14,959 nucleotides of DNA from positions 1-14,959 of the forward strand of contig CALVYX010000037.1 in the NCBI GenBank assembly GCA_944372315.1, read 5' to 3'. Origin of the DNA: an uncultured Bacilli bacterium. GTDB lineage: Bacteria; Bacillota_I; Bacilli_A; RF39; UBA660. Shown here in pieces: positions 8,634-14,853 of the stretch. The notes beneath the pieces are model-generated. The model made no database searches. It was not told where the DNA came from and saw nothing but the letters and a program-made list of their open reading frames with translations. A program made the translations under genes and the position numbers. Positions within the stretch are counted from its first letter, which is position 1. Every line of letters starts with the position of its first letter.

Positions 8634-9818
8634 ATGAATGAACAACCAAAAATTAGTATTTTAGAAAGATATGGAGAAAATTATACTGATAAAGAGTATA
8701 TAACTAATCCGGCTATAGGTAGGGATGTTCAAATAAGAGAATTAATAATGATTTTATTGACTCCTGAGAAATCAGCTATATTAATTGGTAAGCCTGGTAT
8801 TGGTAAAACCGCTATTGTAGAAGGACTTGCTTATGCCATTCAACAAGGAAATGTTCCAGATGCTTTAAAAGGATATACAGTAATCAATATAAAAACTGCT
8901 TCTTTACTTGGAACGATGCCTAATGGTGAAAGTAGAGTTCAAGTTATGATTGATGAATTAAAAGAAAGAGAAAAAATAATTTTATTCATAGATGAAATTC
9001 ATATGTTAATAGGCGCTACTGATGAGTCAGCATTAGACTTTGCTAATATTTTTAAGGAAGGTCTTGGCCGTGGTAGTATTAAAGTAGTTGGTGCTACTAC
9101 TACAGAAGAATATGAGCGTTATATTTTACGTGATAAAGCATTTACTAGGCGTTTTCAAAAAGTAGAAGTTCCTGAACCAACTAGAGAAGAAACTATTAGT
9201 ATTATGATGGGAACTTTGCCTAAAATAGAAAAAACAACTGGAGCAACTTTAAAATATACAGATTGGATTAAGCAACAAATCATGGGATTTATTGTTGACC
9301 TAACAAGTGAATATAAAAGAGTATATGAAATAGGTTCACGTTATCCAGACATTTCACTAACTTTATTAAAACAGGCGTTTTCTCACGCTATCTTTGAAAA
9401 CAGAAAAGAAGTAAATATTTTTGATATAGAATATGCTATTTTAAATACTAAAAATGTTTATCCGGATGTTATAAAAAAGGATATGCCTACCTTCTATAAA
9501 ATGTTTAAGGATATTATTGCTGAAGAAAAAGGTCAAACGATGCCACAAGACACACCCCCTGTATGGAATACAGAATCAAATAGAACAATAACTACTCCTA
9601 TTTATGATGAACCAAAAGAAGAAGTAGTGGAAGAAGAGCCAGTTGCTCCTGTAGAAAATGTTGAGCCAGCAAAGATAGATGAAGTCATAGAACCAAGTTC
9701 TGTAGAGCGTAATACATTATTTGCACCAGATAAAAAAGATTATAGTACAGTAGCTAACAATACAACGATTTCTACTGGTCCCAATAATATTAATAGTGAT
9801 GATATAGAAATTTTATAA
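8634..9818 (+). CDS. Single-module Clp/ClpB-NBD1-like AAA+ ATPase with acidic tail, 394 aa
   Basis: The protein matches the first AAA+ module of ClpA/ClpB/ClpC from the short linker (LERYG at 10-14, IGRD at 28-31) to the small subdomain. It has no Clp N-domain, M-domain or second AAA+ module. ATPase residues are intact: Walker A GKPGIGKT (52-59), Walker B ending in Asp120-Glu121, sensor-1 region GATT (153-156) and the F-T-R-R-F arginine finger pair at 172-173. The substrate-gripping pore loop is not: where ClpB in this window has [12 protein letters not shown], this protein has GTMPNGESR and about four residues fewer, so the aromatic residue is gone. Residues 300-394 are low-complexity, rich in Glu, Pro and Val (325-356), and probably disordered. 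AAAGGAGG at 8616-8623 supports the ATG. The gene has its own promoter and terminators on both sides. I do not recognise a named family; a scaffold, remodelling or regulatory ATPase is more likely than a threading unfoldase. Confidence 0.8.
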   Translation: MNEQPKISILERYGENYTDKEYITNPAIGRDVQIRELIMILLTPEKSAILIGKPGIGKTAIVEGLAYAIQQGNVPDALKGYTVINIKTASLLGTMPNGESRVQVMIDELKEREKIILFIDEIHMLIGATDESALDFANIFKEGLGRGSIKVVGATTTEEYERYILRDKAFTRRFQKVEVPEPTREETISIMMGTLPKIEKTTGATLKYTDWIKQQIMGFIVDLTSEYKRVYEIGSRYPDISLTLLKQAFSHAIFENRKEVNIFDIEYAILNTKNVYPDVIKKDMPTFYKMFKDIIAEEKGQTMPQDTPPVWNTESNRTITTPIYDEPKEEVVEEEPVAPVENVEPAKIDEVIEPSSVERNTLFAPDKKDYSTVANNTTISTGPNNINSDDIEIL

Positions 9819-9821
9819 AGT

Positions 9822-9849
9822 AAAAGATTGTCAAGCACAATCTTTTTTT
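9822..9849 (+). terminator. Intrinsic terminator after the AAA+ gene
   Basis: A perfect 9-bp stem (9822-9830 with 9838-9846), loop TCAAGCA and a T run through 9849, three bases after the stop codon. Confidence 0.88.
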
Positions 9850-9850
9850 A

Positions 9851-9880
9851 TTGAACAAATAATAACGAATCGGATATACT
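9851..9880 (+). promoter_or_regulatory. glmS promoter
   Basis: TTGAAC (9851-9856) and TATACT (9875-9880) are separated by 18 bp. Transcription would start near 9887, about 36 nt upstream of the ribozyme cleavage site. Confidence 0.65.
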
Positions 9881-9919
9881 ATTATTAGATATATTGAATA
9901 TATGGAGGATATTTAAATA

Positions 9920-10050
9920 TTAAGCGCCAGATCTTTAAGGTTGACGAGGTTGATAGTTATCGAAATTTCGGCGGGTGCTATCACGGAATGGTGAATCGTT
10001 AGGTATATTACAAAAAATAAAATCAAAATTATAACAAAAGATATACTTTC
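9920..10050 (+). ncRNA. glmS ribozyme: glmS ribozyme (glucosamine-6-phosphate activated), compact form
   Basis: The leader of glmS contains the conserved core of the self-cleaving glmS ribozyme in the right order: A-GCGCC-AGA from 9923, GACGAGG (9943-9949), ATCGAA (9959-9964) and TTCGGCGG (9967-9974). A helix GATAG/CTATC (9952-9956 with 9978-9982) replaces the usual GC-rich pairing. Cleavage is expected between A9923 and G9924. In the known system glucosamine-6-phosphate acts as cofactor, and cleavage lowers glmS mRNA when amino sugar is plentiful. The variable P1 region is very short here (9930-9942). The 3' part keeps a long P4-like helix (10001-10008 with 10041-10048, one G-U pair). The outer boundaries are estimated. 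Confidence 0.9.
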
Positions 10051-10079
10051 ACTAACAATTTTTGTAGTGGAGGAATTTT

Positions 10080-11894
10080 ATGTGTGGAATAGTTGGTTAT
10101 ATAGGTAAAAAGTGTAACCTAAAAAAAATTTTAATTAATGATTTAAAAACGTTAGAGTATCGTGGATATGATTCTTCAGGTGTTGCTATTTTTGATGGAG
10201 ATATGCAAATTATAAAAGCTAAAGGTAAAATAAAAAATTTGGAAGAAAGTTTAAAAAATATTGATATAAAAAATAGCGAATTAGGAATTGCACATACTAG
10301 ATGGGCAACTCATGGAGAAGCCAATGATATTAATTCACATCCGCATCGAGTAGGGTGTGTTACATTAGTTCATAATGGTATTATTGAAAATTATGTAGAA
10401 TTAAAGGATAAATTAATAAAAAAAGGATATCATTTTGTATCTGATACGGATACTGAAGTAATAAGTGCTTTGTTAGATGATATTAAGAAGAGCGAGAAAG
10501 ATAATGTTGAAGCAATTAATAAAATGACATTAGTATTGGAAGGCTCTTATGCTTTAGGAATTATTTTTGATGATGATTATAATCATTTATATGCAGTAAG
10601 AAAAGATAGCCCATTAATTGTTGGAATATGTGATGATTGTAATTTAATTGCCTCAGATGTTACAGCTATTATTGAGCATACTAAAAATTACATGTTGATG
10701 AATGATTATGAGATTGTAAAATTGTCTAAAGATAAGGTAGAAGTTTTTGATAAAAATTTAAAAGCGATCAAAAAAGAAATATTAGAAGTATCTTGGGATA
10801 TTAATCAAGCTAAAAAAAATGGCTTCAGTCATTTTATGTTAAAAGAAATTCATGATGAACCTACAGTATTAAAAGATACTATTTCTGAATATATAAAAGA
10901 TGTTAATACTTTAATTAGTAAAATGCCTGATTTTTCTAAATATAATAAAATTCATATCGTAGCATGTGGTAGTGCTATGCACGCTGGTTTGGTAGGAAAA
11001 AGTATTATTGAAGAGTATGCAAATATTCCTGTTACAGTAGAATTAGCAAGTGAATACCGTTATAAAAAGAATTTCTATGATAAAAAAACATTAGTTATTT
11101 TTATATCTCAATCAGGTGAAACAGCAGACACTATAGCAGCATTACGAACTGTAAAAGAAGATAAAATTGATACTTTAGCTATTGTTAATGTTGTAGGATC
11201 AACTATAGCAAGAGAAGCTGATAGGGTTTTATATATAAGGGCAGGAGTAGAGATTGCTGTTGCTACTACTAAGGCTTACATGTTACAAGTAGCTATGTTA
11301 ATTTTAGTAGCACTTAATATAGCTTATGTTAATAAAAGCATGAGTGAAGAAGAAATAAGTAAGGTTTTGAAAGAGTTCAAAAAAATACCTAAGTTTGTTG
11401 ATGAAGTAATAACAAGAGAAGAAGAATGTTTTAAAATTGCTAAAGAAATATCTAATCAAGAAGATGTATTTTTCTTAGGACGTGGTATCGATTATGCTCT
11501 TAGCATGGAAGGAAGTTTGAAATTAAAAGAAATTTCTTATATTCATAGCGAAGCATATCCAGCAGGTGAATTAAAACATGGTACTATTTCATTGATTGAA
11601 GATGGGACCGTTGTTATAGGAATAATGTCAAATGATAAATTGGCCCCTAAACTATTAAGTAATGTAAAAGAAACAGTAGCAAGAGGAGCAAAAATATTAA
11701 TTATTACTACAGATAGTTTGAATATGGATTTTGATTTTAATTGTCATAAATTTGTCATCAATAGAGTCCATAATATTTTACAACCTATCTTAATTGTAGT
11801 CCCATTACAATTAATTGCATTTGAAGTAGCTAGACAAAGAGGATGTGATATTGATAAACCAAGGAATTTAGCTAAATCAGTAACGGTAGAATAG
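10080..11894 (+). CDS. glmS: Glutamine-fructose-6-phosphate aminotransferase (GlmS), 604 aa
   Basis: It makes glucosamine-6-phosphate from fructose-6-phosphate and glutamine, the first committed step to UDP-GlcNAc and so to the cell wall. The N-terminal glutaminase domain (about 2-220) starts M-C-G-I-V-G; Cys2 becomes the catalytic N-terminal cysteine after Met removal. HTRWATHG (72-79) and H-N-G-I-I-E-N-Y (98-105) are the glutaminase signatures. Two SIS sugar-isomerase domains follow, with ACGSAMHAG (295-303), SQSGETAD (343-350) and the family C-terminus L-A-K-S-V-T-V-E. Length is normal (about 600). GGAGG at 10069-10073 precedes the ATG with 6 bases spacing. Expression is controlled by the ribozyme in its leader. 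It is the only gene here that stops with TAG. Confidence 0.97.
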   Translation: MCGIVGYIGKKCNLKKILINDLKTLEYRGYDSSGVAIFDGDMQIIKAKGKIKNLEESLKNIDIKNSELGIAHTRWATHGEANDINSHPHRVGCVTLVHNGIIENYVELKDKLIKKGYHFVSDTDTEVISALLDDIKKSEKDNVEAINKMTLVLEGSYALGIIFDDDYNHLYAVRKDSPLIVGICDDCNLIASDVTAIIEHTKNYMLMNDYEIVKLSKDKVEVFDKNLKAIKKEILEVSWDINQAKKNGFSHFMLKEIHDEPTVLKDTISEYIKDVNTLISKMPDFSKYNKIHIVACGSAMHAGLVGKSIIEEYANIPVTVELASEYRYKKNFYDKKTLVIFISQSGETADTIAALRTVKEDKIDTLAIVNVVGSTIAREADRVLYIRAGVEIAVATTKAYMLQVAMLILVALNIAYVNKSMSEEEISKVLKEFKKIPKFVDEVITREEECFKIAKEISNQEDVFFLGRGIDYALSMEGSLKLKEISYIHSEAYPAGELKHGTISLIEDGTVVIGIMSNDKLAPKLLSNVKETVARGAKILIITTDSLNMDFDFNCHKFVINRVHNILQPILIVVPLQLIAFEVARQRGCDIDKPRNLAKSVTVE

Positions 11895-11901
11895 GGATCA
11901 A

Positions 11902-11933
11902 AAAAGAGGAATTATTTATTTAATTCCTCTTTT
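11902..11933. terminator. Bidirectional terminator shared by glmS and clpB
   Basis: A 13-bp perfect stem (11902-11914 with 11921-11933) with a 6-nt loop lies between the convergent genes. The stem includes the clpB stop codon and its last codons. On the minus strand a T run follows (complement of 11901-11905); on the plus strand the tail is T11930-11933 followed by AATATT, so it should be stronger for clpB. Confidence 0.8.
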
Positions 11934-14038
11934 AATATTAACTTATTGTTCTCTATATCTACAGTTACAGTACTATTGTATTTTATTTTATCGTTAATGA
12001 TATCGTTAGCAATTAAAGTTTCAAGATTTCTACTTACAAATCTTTTAATAGGTCTAGCACCATATTTTTCATCGTATGATTCATTAATAATAAAATCTTT
12101 AGCTTGTTTAGTAATATTAATATTTATTTTTTTATCATTTAATCTAAGTTCTAGATCTTTAATAATTTTATCCAATATTTCATATACCACATCTTTAGAT
12201 AACGAATTAAATACTATAATTTCATCAATACGGTTAATAAATTCAGGTTTAAATGTATGTTTTAATTCAGTCATTACTAAATTATCGGCGTCATCTTTAT
12301 TTTCTAAGATGTATTCACTACCTAAATTAGATGTCATAATAATAATAGTATTTTTAAAATCAACAGTTCGTCCTTGTGAATCAGTAATTCGTCCATCATC
12401 AAGTATTTGCAATAGTATGTTGAAAACATCTTTATGAGCTTTTTCAATTTCATCAAACAGAACTATACTGTATGGATTTCTTCTTACAGCTTCCGTTAGT
12501 TGACCTCCGTCATCATAACCTACATATCCAGGAGGTGAACCAATTAATCTAGCGACTGAATGAGCTTCCATATATTCACTCATATCAATTCGAATCATAT
12601 GTTTTTCATCATCGAATAATTCATAAGCTAGGGTTCTTGCAACTTCAGTTTTACCTACTCCAGTAGGACCTAGAAATATAAATGAGCCAATGGGTCTATT
12701 AGGATCTTTTATTCCAGCTCTAGCACGAATGATAGCATCGCTAACTAATTTTATAGCCTTATCTTGACCTTTGACCCGTTTTTTCATGTTGTTTTCTAGA
12801 TTTAATAATTTATCTTTTTCGCTACCAACTAATTTACTAATAGGAATATTAGTCCATTTAGATATGATAGCAGCAATGGATTCATCATCAACGGTATCAC
12901 TAAGGACTTTTGAACTAGCTTTTTGTCTTAATTCATCTAATTCTTTTTCTAGCGTAGGCATTACTCCGTGGCGAAGTCTAGCAGCAGTTTCTAAGTCATA
13001 ATTATCTTCAGCTGCCTCCAAATTACGACGTGTTTTCTCAATCTCTTCTTTTTTACGATTGATTTTATCATTAATGCTCTTTTCTTCTTCCCAATCATGA
13101 CGAAGTTTACTTTCATCTTGTTTTAAATTGTATATTTTATCATCCAATTCTTGTAGTCTTTTTTTAGAAATATCGTCTTTTTCTTTTTTTAATGCTTCTT
13201 TTTCAATTTGCAATTGCATTATTTTTCTTGTTAGTGTATCAAGTTCTACTGGAACGGATTCCATTTGAACTTTAATAGTTGCACATGCTTCATCAACTAA
13301 ATCAATTGCTTTATCAGGAAGAAATCTACTAGTAATGTAACGATCTGATAGAGTAGCAGCAGCAACTAATGCTTTATCTTTAATATTTACTCCGTGATAT
13401 ACTTCAAATCTTGGCTTTAAACCACGAAGAATAGTAATAGTATCTAAAACAGTAGGCTCGCTAACTTGAACTTTTTGAAATCTTCGCTCTAGGGCTCCAT
13501 CTTTTTCTATATATTTTCGATATTCATTTAATGTTGTTGCACCAATACAATGAACTTCACCACGAGCTAGCATAGGTTTTAACATATTACCAGCGTCCAT
13601 GGCGCCTTCTAGAGCACCAGCTCCAACAATCATATGAATTTCATCTATGAACATGATGATTTCCCCATCTGATTCTTTTACTTTTTTAAGGACTGCTTTT
13701 AATCTTTCTTCAAATTCTCCTCGATATTTAGCACCTGCTATTAAAGAACCCATATCTAATTCCCAAATAGTTTTGTTTTTTAAAGAATTAGGTACATCGC
13801 CCTTAACAATACGCCAGGCTAGGCCTTCAACAATCGCTGTTTTACCAACACCTGGTTCACCAATTAAGACAGGGTTATTTTTAGTCTTTCGAGATAAAAT
13901 TCTAGTTAAACTACGAATTTCATCATCACGCCCAATAACGGGATCAATTTTTCCATCTTTAACACTTTGTACAATATCACGACCATATTTTTCGAGAACA
14001 TTTTCTAAATTTTCTTGATAAGGATTATTTCCATTCAT
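11912..14038 (-). CDS. clpB: ClpB disaggregase lacking the N-terminal domain, 708 aa
   Basis: A hexameric AAA+ chaperone that pulls proteins out of aggregates, usually with DnaK. NBD1: Walker A GEPGVGKT (60-67), pore loop A-K-Y-R-G (103-107), Walker B ending Asp132-Glu133, arginine pair 185-186. A charged coiled-coil M-domain follows (about 268-375), long enough for ClpB rather than ClpC. NBD2: Walker A GPTGVGKT (457-464), pore loop G-Y-V-G (504-507), Walker B ending Asp529-Glu530. No IGL/IGF loop is seen, so no ClpP partnership is expected. About 150 residues of the usual Clp N-domain are absent. The start is real: AGGAGGG (complement of 14046-14052) is 7 bases upstream, with a near-consensus promoter and CIRCE before it and no coding extension. 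N-domain-less ClpB of about 710 aa is known in mycoplasmas and as the internal-start form in E. coli. Heat-shock control by HrcA is inferred. Confidence 0.95.
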   Translation of the reverse strand: MNGNNPYQENLENVLEKYGRDIVQSVKDGKIDPVIGRDDEIRSLTRILSRKTKNNPVLIGEPGVGKTAIVEGLAWRIVKGDVPNSLKNKTIWELDMGSLIAGAKYRGEFEERLKAVLKKVKESDGEIIMFIDEIHMIVGAGALEGAMDAGNMLKPMLARGEVHCIGATTLNEYRKYIEKDGALERRFQKVQVSEPTVLDTITILRGLKPRFEVYHGVNIKDKALVAAATLSDRYITSRFLPDKAIDLVDEACATIKVQMESVPVELDTLTRKIMQLQIEKEALKKEKDDISKKRLQELDDKIYNLKQDESKLRHDWEEEKSINDKINRKKEEIEKTRRNLEAAEDNYDLETAARLRHGVMPTLEKELDELRQKASSKVLSDTVDDESIAAIISKWTNIPISKLVGSEKDKLLNLENNMKKRVKGQDKAIKLVSDAIIRARAGIKDPNRPIGSFIFLGPTGVGKTEVARTLAYELFDDEKHMIRIDMSEYMEAHSVARLIGSPPGYVGYDDGGQLTEAVRRNPYSIVLFDEIEKAHKDVFNILLQILDDGRITDSQGRTVDFKNTIIIMTSNLGSEYILENKDDADNLVMTELKHTFKPEFINRIDEIIVFNSLSKDVVYEILDKIIKDLELRLNDKKININITKQAKDFIINESYDEKYGARPIKRFVSRNLETLIANDIINDKIKYNSTVTVDIENNKLILKEELNK

Positions 14039-14064
14039 ATAATATCCCTCCTATTCCGAAGTAT

Positions 14065-14092
14065 ATTATATCACTATTTTAGCACTTGTCAA
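14065..14092 (-). promoter_or_regulatory. clpB promoter (sigma-A type)
   Basis: On the minus strand, perfect TTGACA (complement of 14087-14092) and perfect TATAAT (complement of 14065-14070) are 16 bp apart, with TGA directly before the -10. The -35 lies within the CIRCE, so bound HrcA would block polymerase. Confidence 0.85.
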
Positions 14093-14105
14093 TATAGAGT
14101 GCTAA
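14079..14105. promoter_or_regulatory. CIRCE operator (HrcA binding site)
   Basis: TTAGCACTT-N9-GAGTGCTAA matches the CIRCE consensus (TTAGCACTC-N9-GAGTGCTAA) at all but one position (T14087 for C). CIRCE is the target of the heat-shock repressor HrcA, normally at groESL and dnaK operons. Here it covers the clpB -35 box and ends 2 bp from the -35 box of the divergent gene. Confidence 0.93.
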
Positions 14106-14107
14106 AA

Positions 14108-14136
14108 TTGACAAAAAATTTATTTGTTAATATTTA
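14108..14136 (+). promoter_or_regulatory. Divergent promoter for the DUF5661-like gene
   Basis: TTGACA (14108-14113) is followed after 17 bp by TATTTA (14131-14136), with the start codon at 14183. The -35 box is consensus and the -10 moderate. Confidence 0.6.
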
Positions 14137-14182
14137 AATCATTTATATCGTTCTTATACATAATATTTATTGGAGGTAACTT

Positions 14183-14449
14183 ATGTATAGTATAGAAGAT
14201 ATTTTGGAAGCATCTAAATTATTGAAAGTTAATTTTGATAAATTTAGTTTAGACGATTTAGTAACAGGAGTTAATGTTGAATTAGAGCACGGATTACAAA
14301 ATCCTAAAACAAATGTAACTAATAACGACTTAATATTAACGATGAAAATAGCCTTAGCACATCTTAATGAATTTCCTAACTACTATAATAAAATATATGG
14401 ATTACCAGCTTTTGAGAACAGTTTAAAAAATAGAAAGCTGTATTATTAA
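14183..14449 (+). CDS. Small DUF5661-like protein, 88 aa, function unknown
   Basis: A small soluble acidic protein. The stretch V-E-L-E-H-G (32-37), T-N-V-T-N-N-D (43-49), K-I-A-L-A-H-L (55-61) and E-F-P-N-Y-Y (63-68) resembles DUF5661 proteins, which share an ExEHG, a T-x-V-T-x-D-D and an ALAHL-x-E-x-P-x-Y-Y pattern. This is from memory of the family. No function is established, and no membrane segment or catalytic motif is visible beyond conserved His/Glu residues (36, 35, 60, 63). GGAGG at 14172-14176 is well placed before the ATG. It is transcribed away from clpB, and its promoter touches the CIRCE, so joint heat-shock control is possible. Confidence 0.72.
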   Translation: MYSIEDILEASKLLKVNFDKFSLDDLVTGVNVELEHGLQNPKTNVTNNDLILTMKIALAHLNEFPNYYNKIYGLPAFENSLKNRKLYY

Positions 14450-14456
14450 AAATAAA

Positions 14457-14485
14457 AACTTACAAACTATAGAAGTTTGTAAGTT
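14457..14485 (-). terminator. Intrinsic terminator behind the tRNA fragment (possibly bidirectional)
   Basis: A perfect 12-bp stem (14457-14468 with 14474-14485) with a 5-nt loop. On the minus strand it is followed by a T-rich tract (complement of 14448-14456), the better orientation, and it sits 10 bp past the tRNA fragment 3' end. On the plus strand the tail is TTATTATT, so it may also stop the 88-aa gene less efficiently. Confidence 0.75.
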
Positions 14486-14493
14486 ATTATCAA

Positions 14494-14763
14494 ATGGGGC
14501 GAATAGTGGGGATCGAACCCAATATAAAAATAATCGGAAAGGATTATTTGATATATAGAAGTAAAACTTTTAAAAAAGATAATTATTTTGTTTTATATGA
14601 TTTAAATGATAATATTGTTGGATATTTTGATAATTTTGAAGATTTATCAAGAATTTTAAAATATCGTTTGAGTGATTTAGTACACGAGTATAACCGTAAT
14701 AATACTGATAACATAATTGTTATTATCGATAATAATAAGTATAAATTAGCAACTTTTTGCTAA
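14494..14763 (+). CDS. Small hypothetical protein at the element edge, up to 89 aa
   Basis: I do not recognise a family. The reading frame is open from an ATG at 14494, but the first nine codons are simply the antisense of the tRNA fragment and no ribosome binding site precedes that ATG. A likelier start is TTG at 14548, with AAAGGA at 14538-14543 (4 bases spacing), giving 71 residues. The product is small, charged and Asn/Asp/Lys-rich. It contains V-L-Y-D-L-N-D-N-I-V-G-Y-F-D-N (residues 33-47 from the ATG) followed by a helix-like segment to about 67 and a C-terminal strand pair ending K-L-A-T-F-C. A strong terminator overlaps its stop, which supports real plus-strand expression. Similar short proteins occur on phages and integrative elements, consistent with the att-like sequence here (inferred). 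Confidence 0.55.
   Translation: MGRIVGIEPNIKIIGKDYLIYRSKTFKKDNYFVLYDLNDNIVGYFDNFEDLSRILKYRLSDLVHEYNRNNTDNIIVIIDNNKYKLATFC
14495..14520 (-). other. 3' fragment of a tRNA gene (tRNA-His-like): probable attachment-site remnant
   Basis: On the minus strand this reads as tRNA positions 51-76: three T-stem bases GGG, T-loop TTCGATC, T-stem CCCAC, acceptor strand TATTCGC, discriminator C and encoded CCA. Upstream (plus 14521 onward) the match stops: T-stem positions 49-50 would need GT but TT follows, then unrelated A/T-rich DNA. Discriminator C73 is the bacterial tRNA-His identity element, so tRNA-His is the likely source. Tyrosine recombinases commonly integrate at tRNA 3' ends, leaving such a fragment at one junction. 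Confidence 0.8.
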
Positions 14764-14772
14764 TTTTTTTTT
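14743..14772 (+). terminator. Intrinsic terminator overlapping the stop of the small edge gene
   Basis: A 10-bp stem (14743-14752 with 14757-14766) with loop CTTT is followed by continued T to 14772. The stop codon is within the 3' arm. Confidence 0.82.
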
Positions 14773-14809
14773 GGTTTTACGGAAGTAAAAAAAATTGATG
14801 TTAATTTAA

Positions 14810-14853
14810 TATTGATTAGTATTTCCCTGACAGTATTAATCAATAGGTTTTTT
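14810..14853 (+). terminator. Second terminator-like hairpin at the element edge
   Basis: Nine perfect pairs (14810-14818 with 14837-14845) extend to about 14 with two G-U pairs (to 14823/14832), loop of 8 nt, followed by GG and six T (14848-14853). It could be a terminator or a recombination or protein-binding dyad. No gene lies between it and the preceding terminator. Confidence 0.45.

Noticed and set aside
8634..9818. The AAA+ gene as a truncated clpB pseudogene
   Set aside because: It has its own promoter, ribosome binding site and terminators, intact ATPase residues and a distinct C-terminal tail; nothing of NBD2 remains as decayed sequence downstream.
10050..10070. A hairpin sequestering the glmS ribosome binding site
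   Set aside because: The possible stem (about 10050-10069) has a bulge and only touches the first G of GGAGG, too weak to claim regulation in addition to the ribozyme.
11946..14018. Open plus-strand frames opposite clpB (11946-12437, 12771-13001, 13647-14018)
   Set aside because: They are antisense to strongly conserved clpB coding sequence, have no ribosome binding sites, and their products look like translated antisense.
14450..14520. A complete functional tRNA on the minus strand
   Set aside because: Only positions 51-76 are present; no anticodon arm, D-arm or 5' acceptor strand is found in the right flank.
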